From: Rhodothermales bacterium
Lineage (GTDB): Bacteria > Bacteroidota > Rhodothermia > Rhodothermales > JABDKH01
NCBI GenBank assembly: GCA_013002345.1
Contig: JABDKH010000007.1
Coordinates: forward strand, 1-36,297
Length of the DNA stretch: 36,297 nt
Direction: 5' to 3'
The notes beneath the pieces were generated by a model, which had not been told where the DNA came from, ran no database searches, and saw nothing but the letters and a program-made list of their open reading frames with translations. Positions 1-9,800 of this stretch are shown one piece after another. Position 1 is the stretch's first letter; each line of letters begins with the position of its first letter. Made by a program: the position numbers and the translations under genes.

Positions 1-22
1 TCGGGACGGGAGGTGACGCGTC

Positions 23-1540
23 ATGACGCTGCGTCTGTTTCGGCTGCTTACACTGGCGTTGCTCGTCGTAGTCGCTGTCTCGTGTTCGGGCGATCCCGCA
101 AGCGGCCTGGGCGATCCGGTTGTGGTGGGATCCAAGTCCTTCACTGAGTCAATCATTCTCGGTGAGGTGATAGCAGGTGTTCTCCAATCGACTGGAACTC
201 CTGTGGAGCATCGTCGCAGCCTCGGCGGGACGCGATTCCTGTGGAGCGGCCTTCTTTCAGGCGAAATCGATGTCTATCCGGACTATTCCGGCACGATTCT
301 TCGGGAGATTCTAGCCGCCGAGCCGTATGCGAATCTTTCGGTCGCCCTTCCCCATCTGGACTCGCTGGGAATCGAATTCACCGCACCCTTAGGGTTCAAC
401 AACACCTATGCTCTCGGTATGAGCGAGGCGCGTGCTGCGGAACTCGGCATCGAAAACATAACGGATCTCGTCGATCATCCGGACCTTCGCCTGGGGTTCA
501 GCAACGAGTTCATGGATCGGGGAGATGGCTGGCCCGCACTTCGTACGGCATACCGGTTGCCCCACGAATCGGTACAGGGTGTCGATCACGATCTAGCTTA
601 CCGCGGTCTCGAAGGAGGCTCCATTGATGTGATCGATCTGTATTCGACCGACGCGGAAATCGCCTACTATGGTCTGCGCACACTGACTGACGATCGGTCG
701 CACTTTCCCCGGTACGACGCGGTCGTGCTTTACCGGAAGGACCTTGCAGAAAGACACCCGACGCTGGTGGATTTACTGGTGGGGTTGGAGGGTGCGATCA
801 CGGAAGAGGAGATGACCGACATGAATCGTCGTGTGAAAATCGCTGGCGAGTCGGAGCTAGCGGTTGCCGCACAGTTTCTGCGTCGAAAGCTTTCGATTGT
901 CACGTCCGACATGGGTCCTGAACCGTCGCGATTCGGTCGCGTCTGGCAACGAACAGTCGAGCACCTCATCCTCGTTGGTATCTCGCTTGGCCTGGCGATT
1001 CTCGTGGCCATTCCTCTGGGCGTGCTGGCTGCTCGTCGGCGGCGACTCGGCCAGATCATACTCGGAACGGTGGGCGTCATCTATACCATTCCGGCTCTCG
1101 CTCTGTTGGTATTCATGATCCCGCTGATCGGAATCGGGGGCCCGCCGGCTGTTGTGGCGCTGTTCCTCTACAGTCTGCTGCCGATTGTGCGGAACACGTA
1201 CACGGGACTCACGGATATTCCCGTTCCGCTCTCCGAGTCGGCCACCGCCCTGGGTCTGGAGCCCGTGGCAAGGCTGCGATTGATCGAGCTTCCGCTGGCG
1301 TCCCGATCGATCCTGGGCGGCATCAAAACGTCGGCCGTCATCAACATCGGAACGGCCACGCTGGGTGCCTTGATCGGCGCCGGTGGCTACGGTCAGCCGA
1401 TTCTCACCGGAATTCGTCTGGATGACGTCGGGCTGATCCTCGAAGGAGCCGTTCCGGCGGCACTATTGGCGTTGGTGGCGCAGGGCGTGTTTGATCTGGT
1501 CGAGCGTCTCGCTGTACCAAGGGGGCTGAGAATGGCCTAG
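23..1540 (+). CDS. Glycine betaine/choline-type ABC importer, fused substrate-binding and permease protein
   Basis: A 505-residue fusion of an OpuCC/ProX-type substrate-binding domain and an OpuCB/ProW-type permease, for uptake of a quaternary amine or related compatible solute. Residues 1-21 look like a lipoprotein signal, with a candidate lipid-attached Cys at about residue 21 in AVSC. The binding domain covers about 33-295 and has the family signatures GSKSFTES, LGGTRFLW and GEIDVYPDYSGT. The permease covers about 305-505, with several hydrophobic helices and an EAA-type loop (ESATALGLEPVARLRLIELP) that would contact the ATPase. The start has a strong GGAGGTGA site at 9-16, six bases before ATG. 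No ATPase is in view; it probably lies just upstream, beyond the window edge. The order, binding domain first, is the reverse of the permease-first OpuABC arrangement. Family confident; exact ligand unknown. Confidence 0.9.
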   Translation: MTLRLFRLLTLALLVVVAVSCSGDPASGLGDPVVVGSKSFTESIILGEVIAGVLQSTGTPVEHRRSLGGTRFLWSGLLSGEIDVYPDYSGTILREILAAEPYANLSVALPHLDSLGIEFTAPLGFNNTYALGMSEARAAELGIENITDLVDHPDLRLGFSNEFMDRGDGWPALRTAYRLPHESVQGVDHDLAYRGLEGGSIDVIDLYSTDAEIAYYGLRTLTDDRSHFPRYDAVVLYRKDLAERHPTLVDLLVGLEGAITEEEMTDMNRRVKIAGESELAVAAQFLRRKLSIVTSDMGPEPSRFGRVWQRTVEHLILVGISLGLAILVAIPLGVLAARRRRLGQIILGTVGVIYTIPALALLVFMIPLIGIGGPPAVVALFLYSLLPIVRNTYTGLTDIPVPLSESATALGLEPVARLRLIELPLASRSILGGIKTSAVINIGTATLGALIGAGGYGQPILTGIRLDDVGLILEGAVPAALLALVAQGVFDLVERLAVPRGLRMA

Positions 1541-1590
1541 ACGAGACAACGGACGGAACGGGCTTCCGTGCCTGCAGTTCGGAGGCAAGT

Positions 1591-1618
1591 CGGCCACCCA
1601 ACGTCCGCTCGGTGGCCG
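1591..1618. terminator. Hairpin between convergent genes, possible bidirectional terminator
   Basis: A perfect 8-bp inverted repeat, CGGCCACC with GGTGGCCG, encloses a 12-base loop in the 134-bp gap between two convergent genes. The position suits a terminator for both. No T-tract follows on either strand, so this is not a classical intrinsic terminator, and the role is inferred from position and stem only. Confidence 0.4.
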
Positions 1619-1674
1619 TCGTCAAGAAGCGGAGACACTCGACAGGATCGTCCGTGCTCCGCCTCGATGATTTG

Positions 1675-4647
1675 CTATCTCAAGACCATGAGACTTCGGG
1701 TCTCCACAACATCGCCTGCGCGTAGCCGGCACACGTACAGTCCGGGAGGCAGCGATCGGGTTAAGAAATTCACCTCATACTCCCCGGGTGCTTTGTCTCC
1801 TGTGGCGAGAACGCGGACCTCACGGCCGACGATGTCGAATATGGCAAGGTCCATGGTTGTGGTGACGGGGATCGCGTACCGGATTGTGGTCGCTGAACGA
1901 AATGGGTTCGGATAATTCTGGTAGAGAGCGAACTCTGTCGGGATGGGCGCCTCGGTCAGACCGCCGACGCCGCTTACTACCGTGAAATCACCATCACTCA
2001 CGTCCGACGGATCGCCGTCGGCAGCGTCCGAGATTCGTATGCGACACCGGTTGGACGGAGTGCCCGCAACCGTCCACTGATACCTACCGGTGTTGCTCAC
2101 GGCCCCGGCAATCAGGGCGTACGTTCTTCCGCTGTCATCTGAGGATTCGATGTCGACCGGACCGTTGAAGTCTACGCTCGTCCACTCGATCATCTTTCGT
2201 GTACCCCTCTCCCAGTTCTCACCACCGTTTGGCACTAGGACAGTGAGCGCTGGCTGGAGTTGGGCGACTATGGTGAACACGTCATCGCTAACGTCTCTGG
2301 GGTCTCCGTCGACGGCATCCGAGATACGAACGAGTGCCACGAACGTCGGAGTATCGGGCACGAGCCAGGAGAAGGCACCCGAGTTGGGCGTGGCTGCCAC
2401 GACCTCGGCGTATGTCAAGCCATCGTCGTCGGAGTACTCGATGCGAACGGGCCCATCGAAGTCGACGCTTGTCCACCGGATCGACTGCGACGTGCCGGCC
2501 TCCCAGCTCTCGCCGCCGTTGGGGCTTGCGACCGTGATACTCGGCTGCGTAACGGCGACTATGGTGAACACGCCGTCACTGACGTCCGAGGGATCGCCGT
2601 CGGCGGCATCCGAGATCCGTACCAGTGCCACGTAGGTCGGAGTGTCGGGGACGAGCCACGTGTAGGCGCCCGAGTTGGGCGTGGTTGCGACGACGTCGGC
2701 ATACGTCAATCCATCATCGGTCGAGTATTCGATATGGATCGGTCCATCAAAGTCTACGCTCGACCACCGGATCGATTGCGACGAACCGACCTCCCAAATC
2801 TCGCCGCCGTTGGGGTTTGCGACTGTGAGAGACGGTTCAGACTGCGGCGAGATCGTGAAGACCGCGTCACTGGTGTCGGCTGGCATCCAGTCCGTTGCGT
2901 CGGAGATGCGCACGAGCGCCTCGGCAGTGGGAGTGTTTGGAACGAGCCATACATATGATCCGGTGTTCGGCGTCGCATTGGCGATCTCGACGAATGTCGA
3001 TCCTGAATCGGTGGAATATTCGATCCGGACCGGATCCTCGAAATGCTCGCTGAACCACTCTATGGAGTGCGAAGTGCCCACCTGCCACTCCTCACCGCCG
3101 TTCGGTGCCAGGACCGTGAGCGATGCGGACGTGATCGCGAAGTAGGCGTCGCTCACGTCACTCGTCGCAGGATTCTCCGGATTGAATATGCGTAGCAGGC
3201 CCTGCTCTGTCGGTGTTTCAGGAACGGTCCATGAGTAGACCCCGTCGTCCGTGGTGGATGCGGTCACGACCGTGTACGTGCTGCCGCCGTCTGTCGAGTA
3301 CTCGATGCCGATCTCACCCTGGTAGTCAGTCGTGTGCCACCGTATCGATCGCAGCGATCCCGCGTCCCATATTTCACGACCATTGGGCGCGTCGACTGTT
3401 AACGTCGGCGGCAGGGGAGTGATCGTGAACGTGGCGTCGCTCGCGTCAGAGACATCTCCCGTAGCAGAATCACTAATCCTGACGAGAGCGCTCGTCGACG
3501 ACTCGTTGGGTACGGTCCACGTGTAGGTCCCGGTATTCTCCGCGGCGCTGACAATACCCTGATATGTTACACCGTTGTCCAGTGAGAATTCGATACTGAC
3601 CGGGCCATTGAACCCCTGGCTGTGCCACCGAATGTATCTCGTGGATCCGGCGTCCCAGACCTCTCCGCCATTGGGGACGTCGACCGTTATCGATGATGCA
3701 GGAGCGACGATCGAGAACGGCTCGTTGCTTGTATCCACGGGATCTCCATCACTTGCGTCCTCGATCTTGATCTTTGCGTCGGTGATGGGGAGCGTGCCCT
3801 GGGTCGGAAGAGTCCACTCGAAAGTACCATCGTTTGCTGTGGAGGCTGTAATGACGTGCGGGACACCGCCGTGGACCAGGCTTATTTTGACAGCGCCTGC
3901 ATAATTCATTGTATTCCAACGTATTAGCCGTGTGGACCCTGCGTCCCAGACTTCACCTCCATTAGGTACGTCAACGTGGATTCGCGGGGCCGTTGAAGGT
4001 CCAAGTGACGCGACCTCATCGATGGCGACGGGGCCGTCAAAAAGACCCAGCATCGAGCCCCGTAGCGTGAGATGTATCTCCTTGATCATGTAATCCGGGA
4101 ACGCGGTGGCCAGGTTGGAAAGGTCGAATTCGATCGTGTTCCAGACCGCGTCGCGATCATACGTGCTACTATGGTTGAGCTCGATATCTGACCCGCGCCA
4201 GAGGGTCCAGTCGGTGCCCGCATTCATGTCCCGGACGGTTACCCACAGATTCGCGTACACGGGATGGCGGATTCCCATGTTCTCGACGATGCGAACCGAG
4301 TACCCTCTGGAATTCTGCCAGTCAGAGTTCGAAGAGAGGTCGGGGGAATGAAGTTCGATCACCCACGACGCTCCGCCGGAGTCCGAGATTCCATGGCCAC
4401 CGTCCGCATACAATTGTAGTGCACCAAGGCCTGATCCTGGATCAGGAGCAGGGTAGTTGACGTCACTCGTCCAGCCGGGAATGAAATTGTGCGTATACGG
4501 GCCGTTGCCGTTTTCGTCGTAGGCCCCACGCATCGTCCATCCTTGCAACGTGCCGTCGTTGAAGTTGAAGCTCTGGGCAAATGTCGCCTGTGTCAGGAGG
4601 ACTATGATTCCGAAAAGGAGTACCGAAATCGGCAAGGTGCGTTTCAT
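1675..4647 (-). CDS. Secreted T9SS cargo with seven tandem PNGGE-type beta-sandwich repeats
   Basis: A 990-residue secreted protein. ATG at 4647 gives a clean signal peptide (MKRTLPIS to TFAQ, about 25 residues) and follows a weak AGGT; an upstream in-frame ATG at 4842 only adds an implausible leader. Residues 26-215 resemble a jelly-roll or carbohydrate-binding-like domain. Residues 221-890 hold seven repeats of 94-97 residues, each opening with a version of VPNGGEVWDAGSTRxIRW and closing with an acidic DAADGDPSDVSD-like stretch; this resembles the Kre9/KNH-like family of bacterial surface proteins. The last 85 residues are a Por secretion-system sorting domain with NYPNPF at 911-916. Expected to cross the outer membrane through T9SS and be attached or released. 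No catalytic domain is visible, so a binding or structural role is likely. It is convergent with the ABC gene and divergent from the large operon at 5040. Confidence 0.88.
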   Translation of the reverse strand: MKRTLPISVLLFGIIVLLTQATFAQSFNFNDGTLQGWTMRGAYDENGNGPYTHNFIPGWTSDVNYPAPDPGSGLGALQLYADGGHGISDSGGASWVIELHSPDLSSNSDWQNSRGYSVRIVENMGIRHPVYANLWVTVRDMNAGTDWTLWRGSDIELNHSSTYDRDAVWNTIEFDLSNLATAFPDYMIKEIHLTLRGSMLGLFDGPVAIDEVASLGPSTAPRIHVDVPNGGEVWDAGSTRLIRWNTMNYAGAVKISLVHGGVPHVITASTANDGTFEWTLPTQGTLPITDAKIKIEDASDGDPVDTSNEPFSIVAPASSITVDVPNGGEVWDAGSTRYIRWHSQGFNGPVSIEFSLDNGVTYQGIVSAAENTGTYTWTVPNESSTSALVRISDSATGDVSDASDATFTITPLPPTLTVDAPNGREIWDAGSLRSIRWHTTDYQGEIGIEYSTDGGSTYTVVTASTTDDGVYSWTVPETPTEQGLLRIFNPENPATSDVSDAYFAITSASLTVLAPNGGEEWQVGTSHSIEWFSEHFEDPVRIEYSTDSGSTFVEIANATPNTGSYVWLVPNTPTAEALVRISDATDWMPADTSDAVFTISPQSEPSLTVANPNGGEIWEVGSSQSIRWSSVDFDGPIHIEYSTDDGLTYADVVATTPNSGAYTWLVPDTPTYVALVRISDAADGDPSDVSDGVFTIVAVTQPSITVASPNGGESWEAGTSQSIRWTSVDFDGPVRIEYSDDDGLTYAEVVAATPNSGAFSWLVPDTPTFVALVRISDAVDGDPRDVSDDVFTIVAQLQPALTVLVPNGGENWERGTRKMIEWTSVDFNGPVDIESSDDSGRTYALIAGAVSNTGRYQWTVAGTPSNRCRIRISDAADGDPSDVSDGDFTVVSGVGGLTEAPIPTEFALYQNYPNPFRSATTIRYAIPVTTTMDLAIFDIVGREVRVLATGDKAPGEYEVNFLTRSLPPGLYVCRLRAGDVVETRSLMVLR
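1975..3987 (-). repeat. Seven in-frame tandem repeats of 282-291 bp
   Basis: The conserved PNGGE-coding block recurs at about 2220, 2511, 2802, 3093, 3375, 3663 and 3954. The steps are 291, 291, 291, 282, 288 and 291 bp, all multiples of three. The copies around 2400-2530 and 2690-2820 are especially alike in DNA, for example sharing cgccgccgttgggg, which suggests fairly recent duplication. They encode the beta-sandwich modules of the T9SS cargo. Confidence 0.88.
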
Positions 4648-4778
4648 GATTCGACCTGAAGAAATGCGAAAAGAAGGAACAGCGCATAGGACAGTTGCCG
4701 GCAGGAGTCTGGGTGCTCTCGCGAAACTGAAGAGAACTGTTCGAGGCTCAGGTACGCAAAGCAATCTTGCATTCCTGA

Positions 4779-4816
4779 CGGGCAAAAGGAGTGAGTGCCC
4801 GAGAGATTTGTTCTCG
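4779..4816. promoter_or_regulatory. Two adjacent inverted repeats in the divergent promoter region
   Basis: CGGGCA (4779-4784) pairs with TGCCCG (4796-4801), and CGAGA (4800-4804) pairs with TCTCG (4812-4816). They sit 132-169 bases upstream of the T9SS cargo start and about 225-260 upstream of the operon start at 5040. They could be leader hairpins or operator half-sites; short stems like these also arise by chance. Confidence 0.25.
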
Positions 4817-4954
4817 AAATCCAGTGGGCGTAGTGCTGTCAAGTACTACGCGGTTCGGATTGCTGAAGACGCGAAAACTGCGATGCGTCATCTTGGTCCG
4901 CCGACCGACACCCTGTAGGTGGGTTTCCGTCGATAGAAATCGTCTTTTCCCGCT

Positions 4955-4973
4955 ACACCTTGTCGTGTGGTGT
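4955..4973. promoter_or_regulatory. Short inverted repeat upstream of the large operon
   Basis: ACACC and GGTGT flank a 9-base spacer, 67-85 bases before the start at 5040. The position fits an operator or leader element for the 15.6 kb operon. The stem is only five pairs, so support is weak. Confidence 0.2.
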
Positions 4974-5027
4974 CAGTAAAGAAGCATCCAACCACAGCCA
5001 TTCTTGCCCAACGGGCGCAACAGGTTC

Positions 5028-5032
5028 GGAGG
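5028..5032 (+). promoter_or_regulatory. Ribosome binding site that decides the start at 5040
   Basis: GGAGG sits seven bases before ATG 5040. This favours ATG 5040 over the longer in-frame TTG at 5004, which has no such site. Confidence 0.75.
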
Positions 5033-5039
5033 CTTATTG

Positions 5040-6788
5040 ATGCTGAACCTCGTGTGCGGCATCGCTGGCGGAAGGATGCGTGGGCGATCGGAATTCTCAA
5101 GCACGGCCAACTACATCTCCGTGGCCGCGGTTGCATTTCTGTTGCTTACGTCAGTCTCCTCAGCGACAGCCCAGCAGACTTCCAGTCCAAGTCCCTTCAA
5201 GCTGGAAGGTCAAGTCGGCCTTGCCGCCGAAGCTTACTCGTGCCGGGGCATTCCAGAGCGTCGAGCCCCAACCAGCTCTCAGCTGTTTGCCAACACGCAG
5301 TTCAACATCTTCGGTCTCAAGTCAGGCCTGAATCTCCTTTATTCGACCGACGATACTCGCGTGCGACAATCGATGAATCGACTCGCATTTACTGGCGAGT
5401 GGCGTTGGCTGCAGGTCTCCCTCGGAGACGTAAGCCCGATGCTCACGAAGTACAGCCTTAGCGGCGTGACGGTACGCGGCGGACTGCTCGAGCTAACGCC
5501 GGGGAAGTTCATGGTCACGCTCACGGGCGGACGAACCCAGCGGGCCGTGGCGTATTCCCAGTCAGCGTTTGGCCGGCCCTCCTTCGCACAGTGGCTGTAT
5601 GCGGCGAGAATTGGTGTGGGTTCGAGCAACGGAACACATTTTCACCTGATCGGCGTGCTGGCGCGCGAGCAAGTAGGGTCTCTCGACGAACCACAAGAAC
5701 TCGCTCCGGCCGAGAATTTTAGCGTAACGCCAGACTTCGGATTCTCACTGTTTCAGGGTCGATTCACGCTCCAGGCGAACGCTACGGCGGTCGTTTTTAC
5801 ACAGGACACTCGTACGGCCGAGGTCGACCTACCTGGATTGCCAGGACTCTCGTCGTCCCTGTTCCGGCTTCGGAGGGGCAGCCGCCTGAGTTTTGCCGGT
5901 GAGGTGGAGGCCCAGCTGCGACTGGACGGCTTCAGCTTCCGGGGTGGTTATGAGCGTGTAGAGCCAGGCTTTCAGACGCTCGGGGTGGGCTACGTCATCA
6001 GCGATCATCACGTTGTCACGGCCGCTCCGACCGTAACCATTTTGAATCGTCGCTTGACGCTGGGCGGCACCTTCTCTTGGAGCCGCAATAATCTGCTGGG
6101 CCAGCGGCTGGCCACTCTGACGAGAATGCAGTGGGGGACGAACATGCAGGCACGCATCGGTTCGAATCTTACGATAAGCGCCGGCTACCAACAGATGGAC
6201 AACGCCAATCGGCCGGTGGCGGACAGCCTGGCATCGCTGTTTCAGGACCAGCTGGTTCGAACGTTCATGGTCACGCCGAACCTCGTGATGAGAGCCGGAT
6301 CGCTGACGCACAGCCTTACGCTGTCGACCACATATCAGAAGTTCACTATCGCTCTGCTCCCGGTAGCCTCGAGTCCCCTGATCTCGCCGAACTTCGACAA
6401 CGTCAATTCGGCGCTCACGTATTCGCTCACGGCAAACTCCGGGCTGACCTTCAGTCTCTCGGGCACCTACCTGCGCAGCAACACCGGAGCGACGGACCTG
6501 GACGCTGCCGGTGTCACTCTGGGCTCTGGCGTCCCTTTCTTTCAGCGCAAGCTCCGCGTGAACGTTAGCGCCGGCTGGTCCCAGAATTGGAGCAGCCTGG
6601 CGTCTGCTGTCACGCCGGCCGGCAGCACCGGCTCGACGCAATGGATGATGACCCTGACTTCGTCGCTTCAGGTCACCCGTCGCGACGCGATCCGGCTCAA
6701 CTTGCGAGGACTCAATAGCGACCTCAACGGAGCGTCAGGCAACTTCAAAGAGCTTCAGGCCACGCTCCGCTACGATCACAGATTTTGA
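5040..6788 (+). CDS. Outer-membrane beta-barrel protein of the giant-protein operon
   Basis: A 582-residue exported protein of no family I can name. The ATG at 5040 has GGAGG seven bases upstream. A rather long n-region leads into a hydrophobic stretch (YISVAAVAFLLLTSVSSATAQQ) with cleavage near residue 40. The rest is a run of alternating polar/hydrophobic strands with glycine- and serine-rich turns and almost no helix, and it ends in Phe (YDHRF), as Bam-inserted barrels do. It opens a four-gene operon, with 21 bases to the ATG of the giant gene. It could be the export pore or anchor for the giant protein; that role is inferred from order alone. A simple porin is the main alternative. Confidence 0.72.
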   Translation: MLNLVCGIAGGRMRGRSEFSSTANYISVAAVAFLLLTSVSSATAQQTSSPSPFKLEGQVGLAAEAYSCRGIPERRAPTSSQLFANTQFNIFGLKSGLNLLYSTDDTRVRQSMNRLAFTGEWRWLQVSLGDVSPMLTKYSLSGVTVRGGLLELTPGKFMVTLTGGRTQRAVAYSQSAFGRPSFAQWLYAARIGVGSSNGTHFHLIGVLAREQVGSLDEPQELAPAENFSVTPDFGFSLFQGRFTLQANATAVVFTQDTRTAEVDLPGLPGLSSSLFRLRRGSRLSFAGEVEAQLRLDGFSFRGGYERVEPGFQTLGVGYVISDHHVVTAAPTVTILNRRLTLGGTFSWSRNNLLGQRLATLTRMQWGTNMQARIGSNLTISAGYQQMDNANRPVADSLASLFQDQLVRTFMVTPNLVMRAGSLTHSLTLSTTYQKFTIALLPVASSPLISPNFDNVNSALTYSLTANSGLTFSLSGTYLRSNTGATDLDAAGVTLGSGVPFFQRKLRVNVSAGWSQNWSSLASAVTPAGSTGSTQWMMTLTSSLQVTRRDAIRLNLRGLNSDLNGASGNFKELQATLRYDHRF

Positions 6789-6809
6789 CTTTGACGCGTG
6801 GATATCGTC

Positions 6810-9800
6810 ATGAATAGGCTTCGATCCATCCGCATCCTGCCCGTCTTCCTCGTTCTCCTGCTTGCCGCGGCCCTGCCCCAAGGGGTCGCACCTACCTACG
6901 CACAGGGAACTGCCCAGGCCATCGTCTCGGGAATTCCGCCCATCCTGCAGTCTCCATTCGTAGTCGACTTCGAGCAGGACTACCAGCAGCGGCGATTCCA
7001 GATGCAGTTCATCTACACCGGCCAGCAACCGGCTTCGTTCCGTTTTGTCGCGAGCCTTACGAAGGAGGGGCAGCAGCTGTTCAGTGTAACTTCCGAGCCG
7101 ACCTACTTCGAGCCGGGCACTTATCTGTACACGCACCTTTCGGACAACCCCTCGATATCGTTCTCCGAAGGATTCGATGATCTGGTTGATCAGCTGAGTG
7201 GTCGCATCAAGCGCCAGGTTATCGAAAGCGGCGCCTTCCCCGAGGGGTTCTACACGCTTCGTCTGGAGCCGGTCGCAGCTGACGCCTCCACGTTTGTTAC
7301 CGGAGTTCCGGGCACTGCGACCTTCACGGTCATGTATCCGGAGCCGCCCAGGCTGCTGTCGGTGGCCGATCAGTCGAATCTCAACACGCTGCATCCGAGC
7401 TTCGCCTGGACGCCGGTGATCGCGCCACCGGGGACGACGGTCGACTACGACGTGCTCATCACTGAGGTGCTTGCCAATCAAACGCCGCTTCAGGCGCTGC
7501 TCGGCAACAGAGCACATGCGCAGGTCGATATCACGGGACAGACCACGTTCGCATACATCGCAAACCAGTTGCCTCTCGAAGCCGGGAAGACCTACGTCTG
7601 GCAGGTGGCGGCTACCGCGGAGCTCGCGGGGCGCGTTCTGCCACTCAAGGATGACGGTCGAAGCGAGATCTGGACCTTCACCGTGGGCGCAGCACCGGGT
7701 CTGGTGGCGGAGGCGCCCTCGTACGTCTCGGACGGTACCGGCGAGGACCTCGACTACGTCAATTCGGTGACCTCTCTTTCCGCGAACTGGGGGCCTGTCA
7801 CTGGCGCCTCGTCCTATTCGTACGCGATCGGCTCATCGTCCGGCGGGACGGATGTCCTGAACTGGACGGACGCCGGTCAGCAGACGCAGGCGACGAGGTC
7901 CGGGCTGAGTTTAACACACAAGGTCAAGTACTTCGTTTCGGTGCGGGCCAACAGTACCGGAGGAGAGAGCGGGCAGATCGTCACCTCCGACGGCGTCGTT
8001 GCCGATACATCGCGGCCAACGTCCTCAGTCGAGATTGCCGCACTGAAGAACAAGGTCGGGCATCCATTTCTGAATGACGCCAACTTTCAAGTCACATGGT
8101 CCGGCTGGGATAACGCATCGCCAGTAACGCACTACGAGATCCAGTACAAGCATGGAGCAGATCTCGTCTGGACTACCTGGATGGCGAAGACGGATCAGCA
8201 GTCGGCGACATTCCCGAGCGCGTTACGCGGGGGCGACGGAAAGTATCGATTCCGCAGTCGCGCATGGGACGCGGCTGGGAATGAGAAGACACTCAAAGAT
8301 ATTGTCGAAGCCGAGGTCACGATTGACACGGCGACGCCATCCTCGGAGATAGCCAAGCTGGAGCCACAACAGGCGTCCGGGAGCTTCCTTGTTTCCTGGG
8401 CAGGAACGGATGCAACGTCCGGCGTCGAGAGCTACGACATTGAGTATCAGGAAGACGGCGGCACATGGAAGAGCTGGCTGTCGGCTGTGCCCGCCGCTTC
8501 AACTTCGAACCAGTTCCAGGGTACGGCCGGGATCGCCTACGGCTTCCGAATCGCCGCTCGAGACTCGGCTGGCAATGTTGAGGCATTTCCGCAGGTGGCA
8601 GATGCCTCGACTACGACCCTTGGTTCGACGATCGCCCTGACCGCGTCGGCCACGCCGGCCCTCGCGAATTATTACTACGACTGGAATGAAGACGACCAAA
8701 CATTGTCCCACTCCTGTTCGCACTCACTCAGTTCGAACGTGGATTCTTGCCCGGTCGTGAAGGTGCTGTTCGCCGCACCATCCGGAGTCTCGATGAAGGT
8801 GGATCAGGTCAGCCTTACCTGGTCCGACGAAAGTGGACAACAGGTCGCTATTGAGGCATTTTCCAACCTGTTTGTGGGGTCAATACCGCCCGTTCTCAAG
8901 AGTGGTCAATCCGGGACCATCGACCTTGCCCTTGCTCCCGTCGGGTCTTTCTTCGACAAGGTCGTGAAGGATGCCGACGCAGCCTTCGACAAGACCCTCA
9001 AGTGGACTCCGATAACCCACAACGTCACGGCGGTTCTGCGTGGTAATTACATGGGCAGCGACCAGGTGCCGCATTCGCTGAGTTCCAATTCTGTCGCCAT
9101 CAAGGTAGTGTACCGTCCGATCGCCCCGCCGATGTATACGGTCACGGTGACGGCGACTCCGTCAGCCATCTCATACAGGCCGGACAAACTGACGAACGAC
9201 GTCGACGTCAAGCTCTCGTTGGTAGGAATTCAGGGCGACGAGCTGACACTCGACAAGGTCGTGAATCGCTGGTACGACAGCACCAAGAATCTCTTTGACG
9301 AGCTCTCGAATTCGATTACACCGCTGGTCCTGAAAGACACTCCGCCCGCAGGCCCCGCGGCGTTCATGGAGGTAACTCGGAAGTTGGGGCTCACACTGTC
9401 CGAGTCGAGCTTTAAGAAGGCTCTCGGCGGGCAATCCACTGCCACCTACACGGTACACGTGGAATATCAGGGTAAGGATCAACACGGTAGCCCGGTCTCG
9501 TTCTCAACGGAGACGCCGATCACGGTGCAGTTCTTCGCTGACGCACCGAAGTTGCTCGTATCGTTCTCTCCGAGCAGCATCGTTTTCAGTCCTGCCAAGC
9601 TCCAGCACCCCGTAGACATTTCGTACAGTCTGGCGAGCCCGGTAAGTACCTCCGTGCAGGTTGAGTCCGTAACAAACTACTGGTACGAAGAGGACGACAC
9701 ACTATTTGATACTGGTACCGCAGTCGTTACACCCTTCACTGTACAATCGGGCCAGACGGTTACGCGAACCATGGCCTACTCGTGGTCTGCGTCGAGTTTG

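Larger units (their letters stand above)
4648..5039. other. Divergent intergenic region (392 bp)
   Basis: This lies between the T9SS cargo gene (-) and the barrel-giant-FN3-TPR operon (+), so it should hold both promoters. I saw no convincing -35/-10 pair and no clear Bacteroidota TAnnTTTG box. It holds several short inverted repeats, listed separately, and no credible small gene. Confidence 0.5.

Noticed and set aside
2260-2958. Plus-strand open frame with repeats
   Set aside because: The repeat pattern is the complement of the T9SS cargo repeats, not a separate gene.
1975-3987. CRISPR array
   Set aside because: Repeats are 282-291 bp, in frame and encode protein domains; no short direct repeats with unique spacers.
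5829-6641. 270-residue minus-strand open frame inside the barrel gene
   Set aside because: Composition is Arg/Gln-rich, as expected for the complement of a GC-rich gene; no start context.
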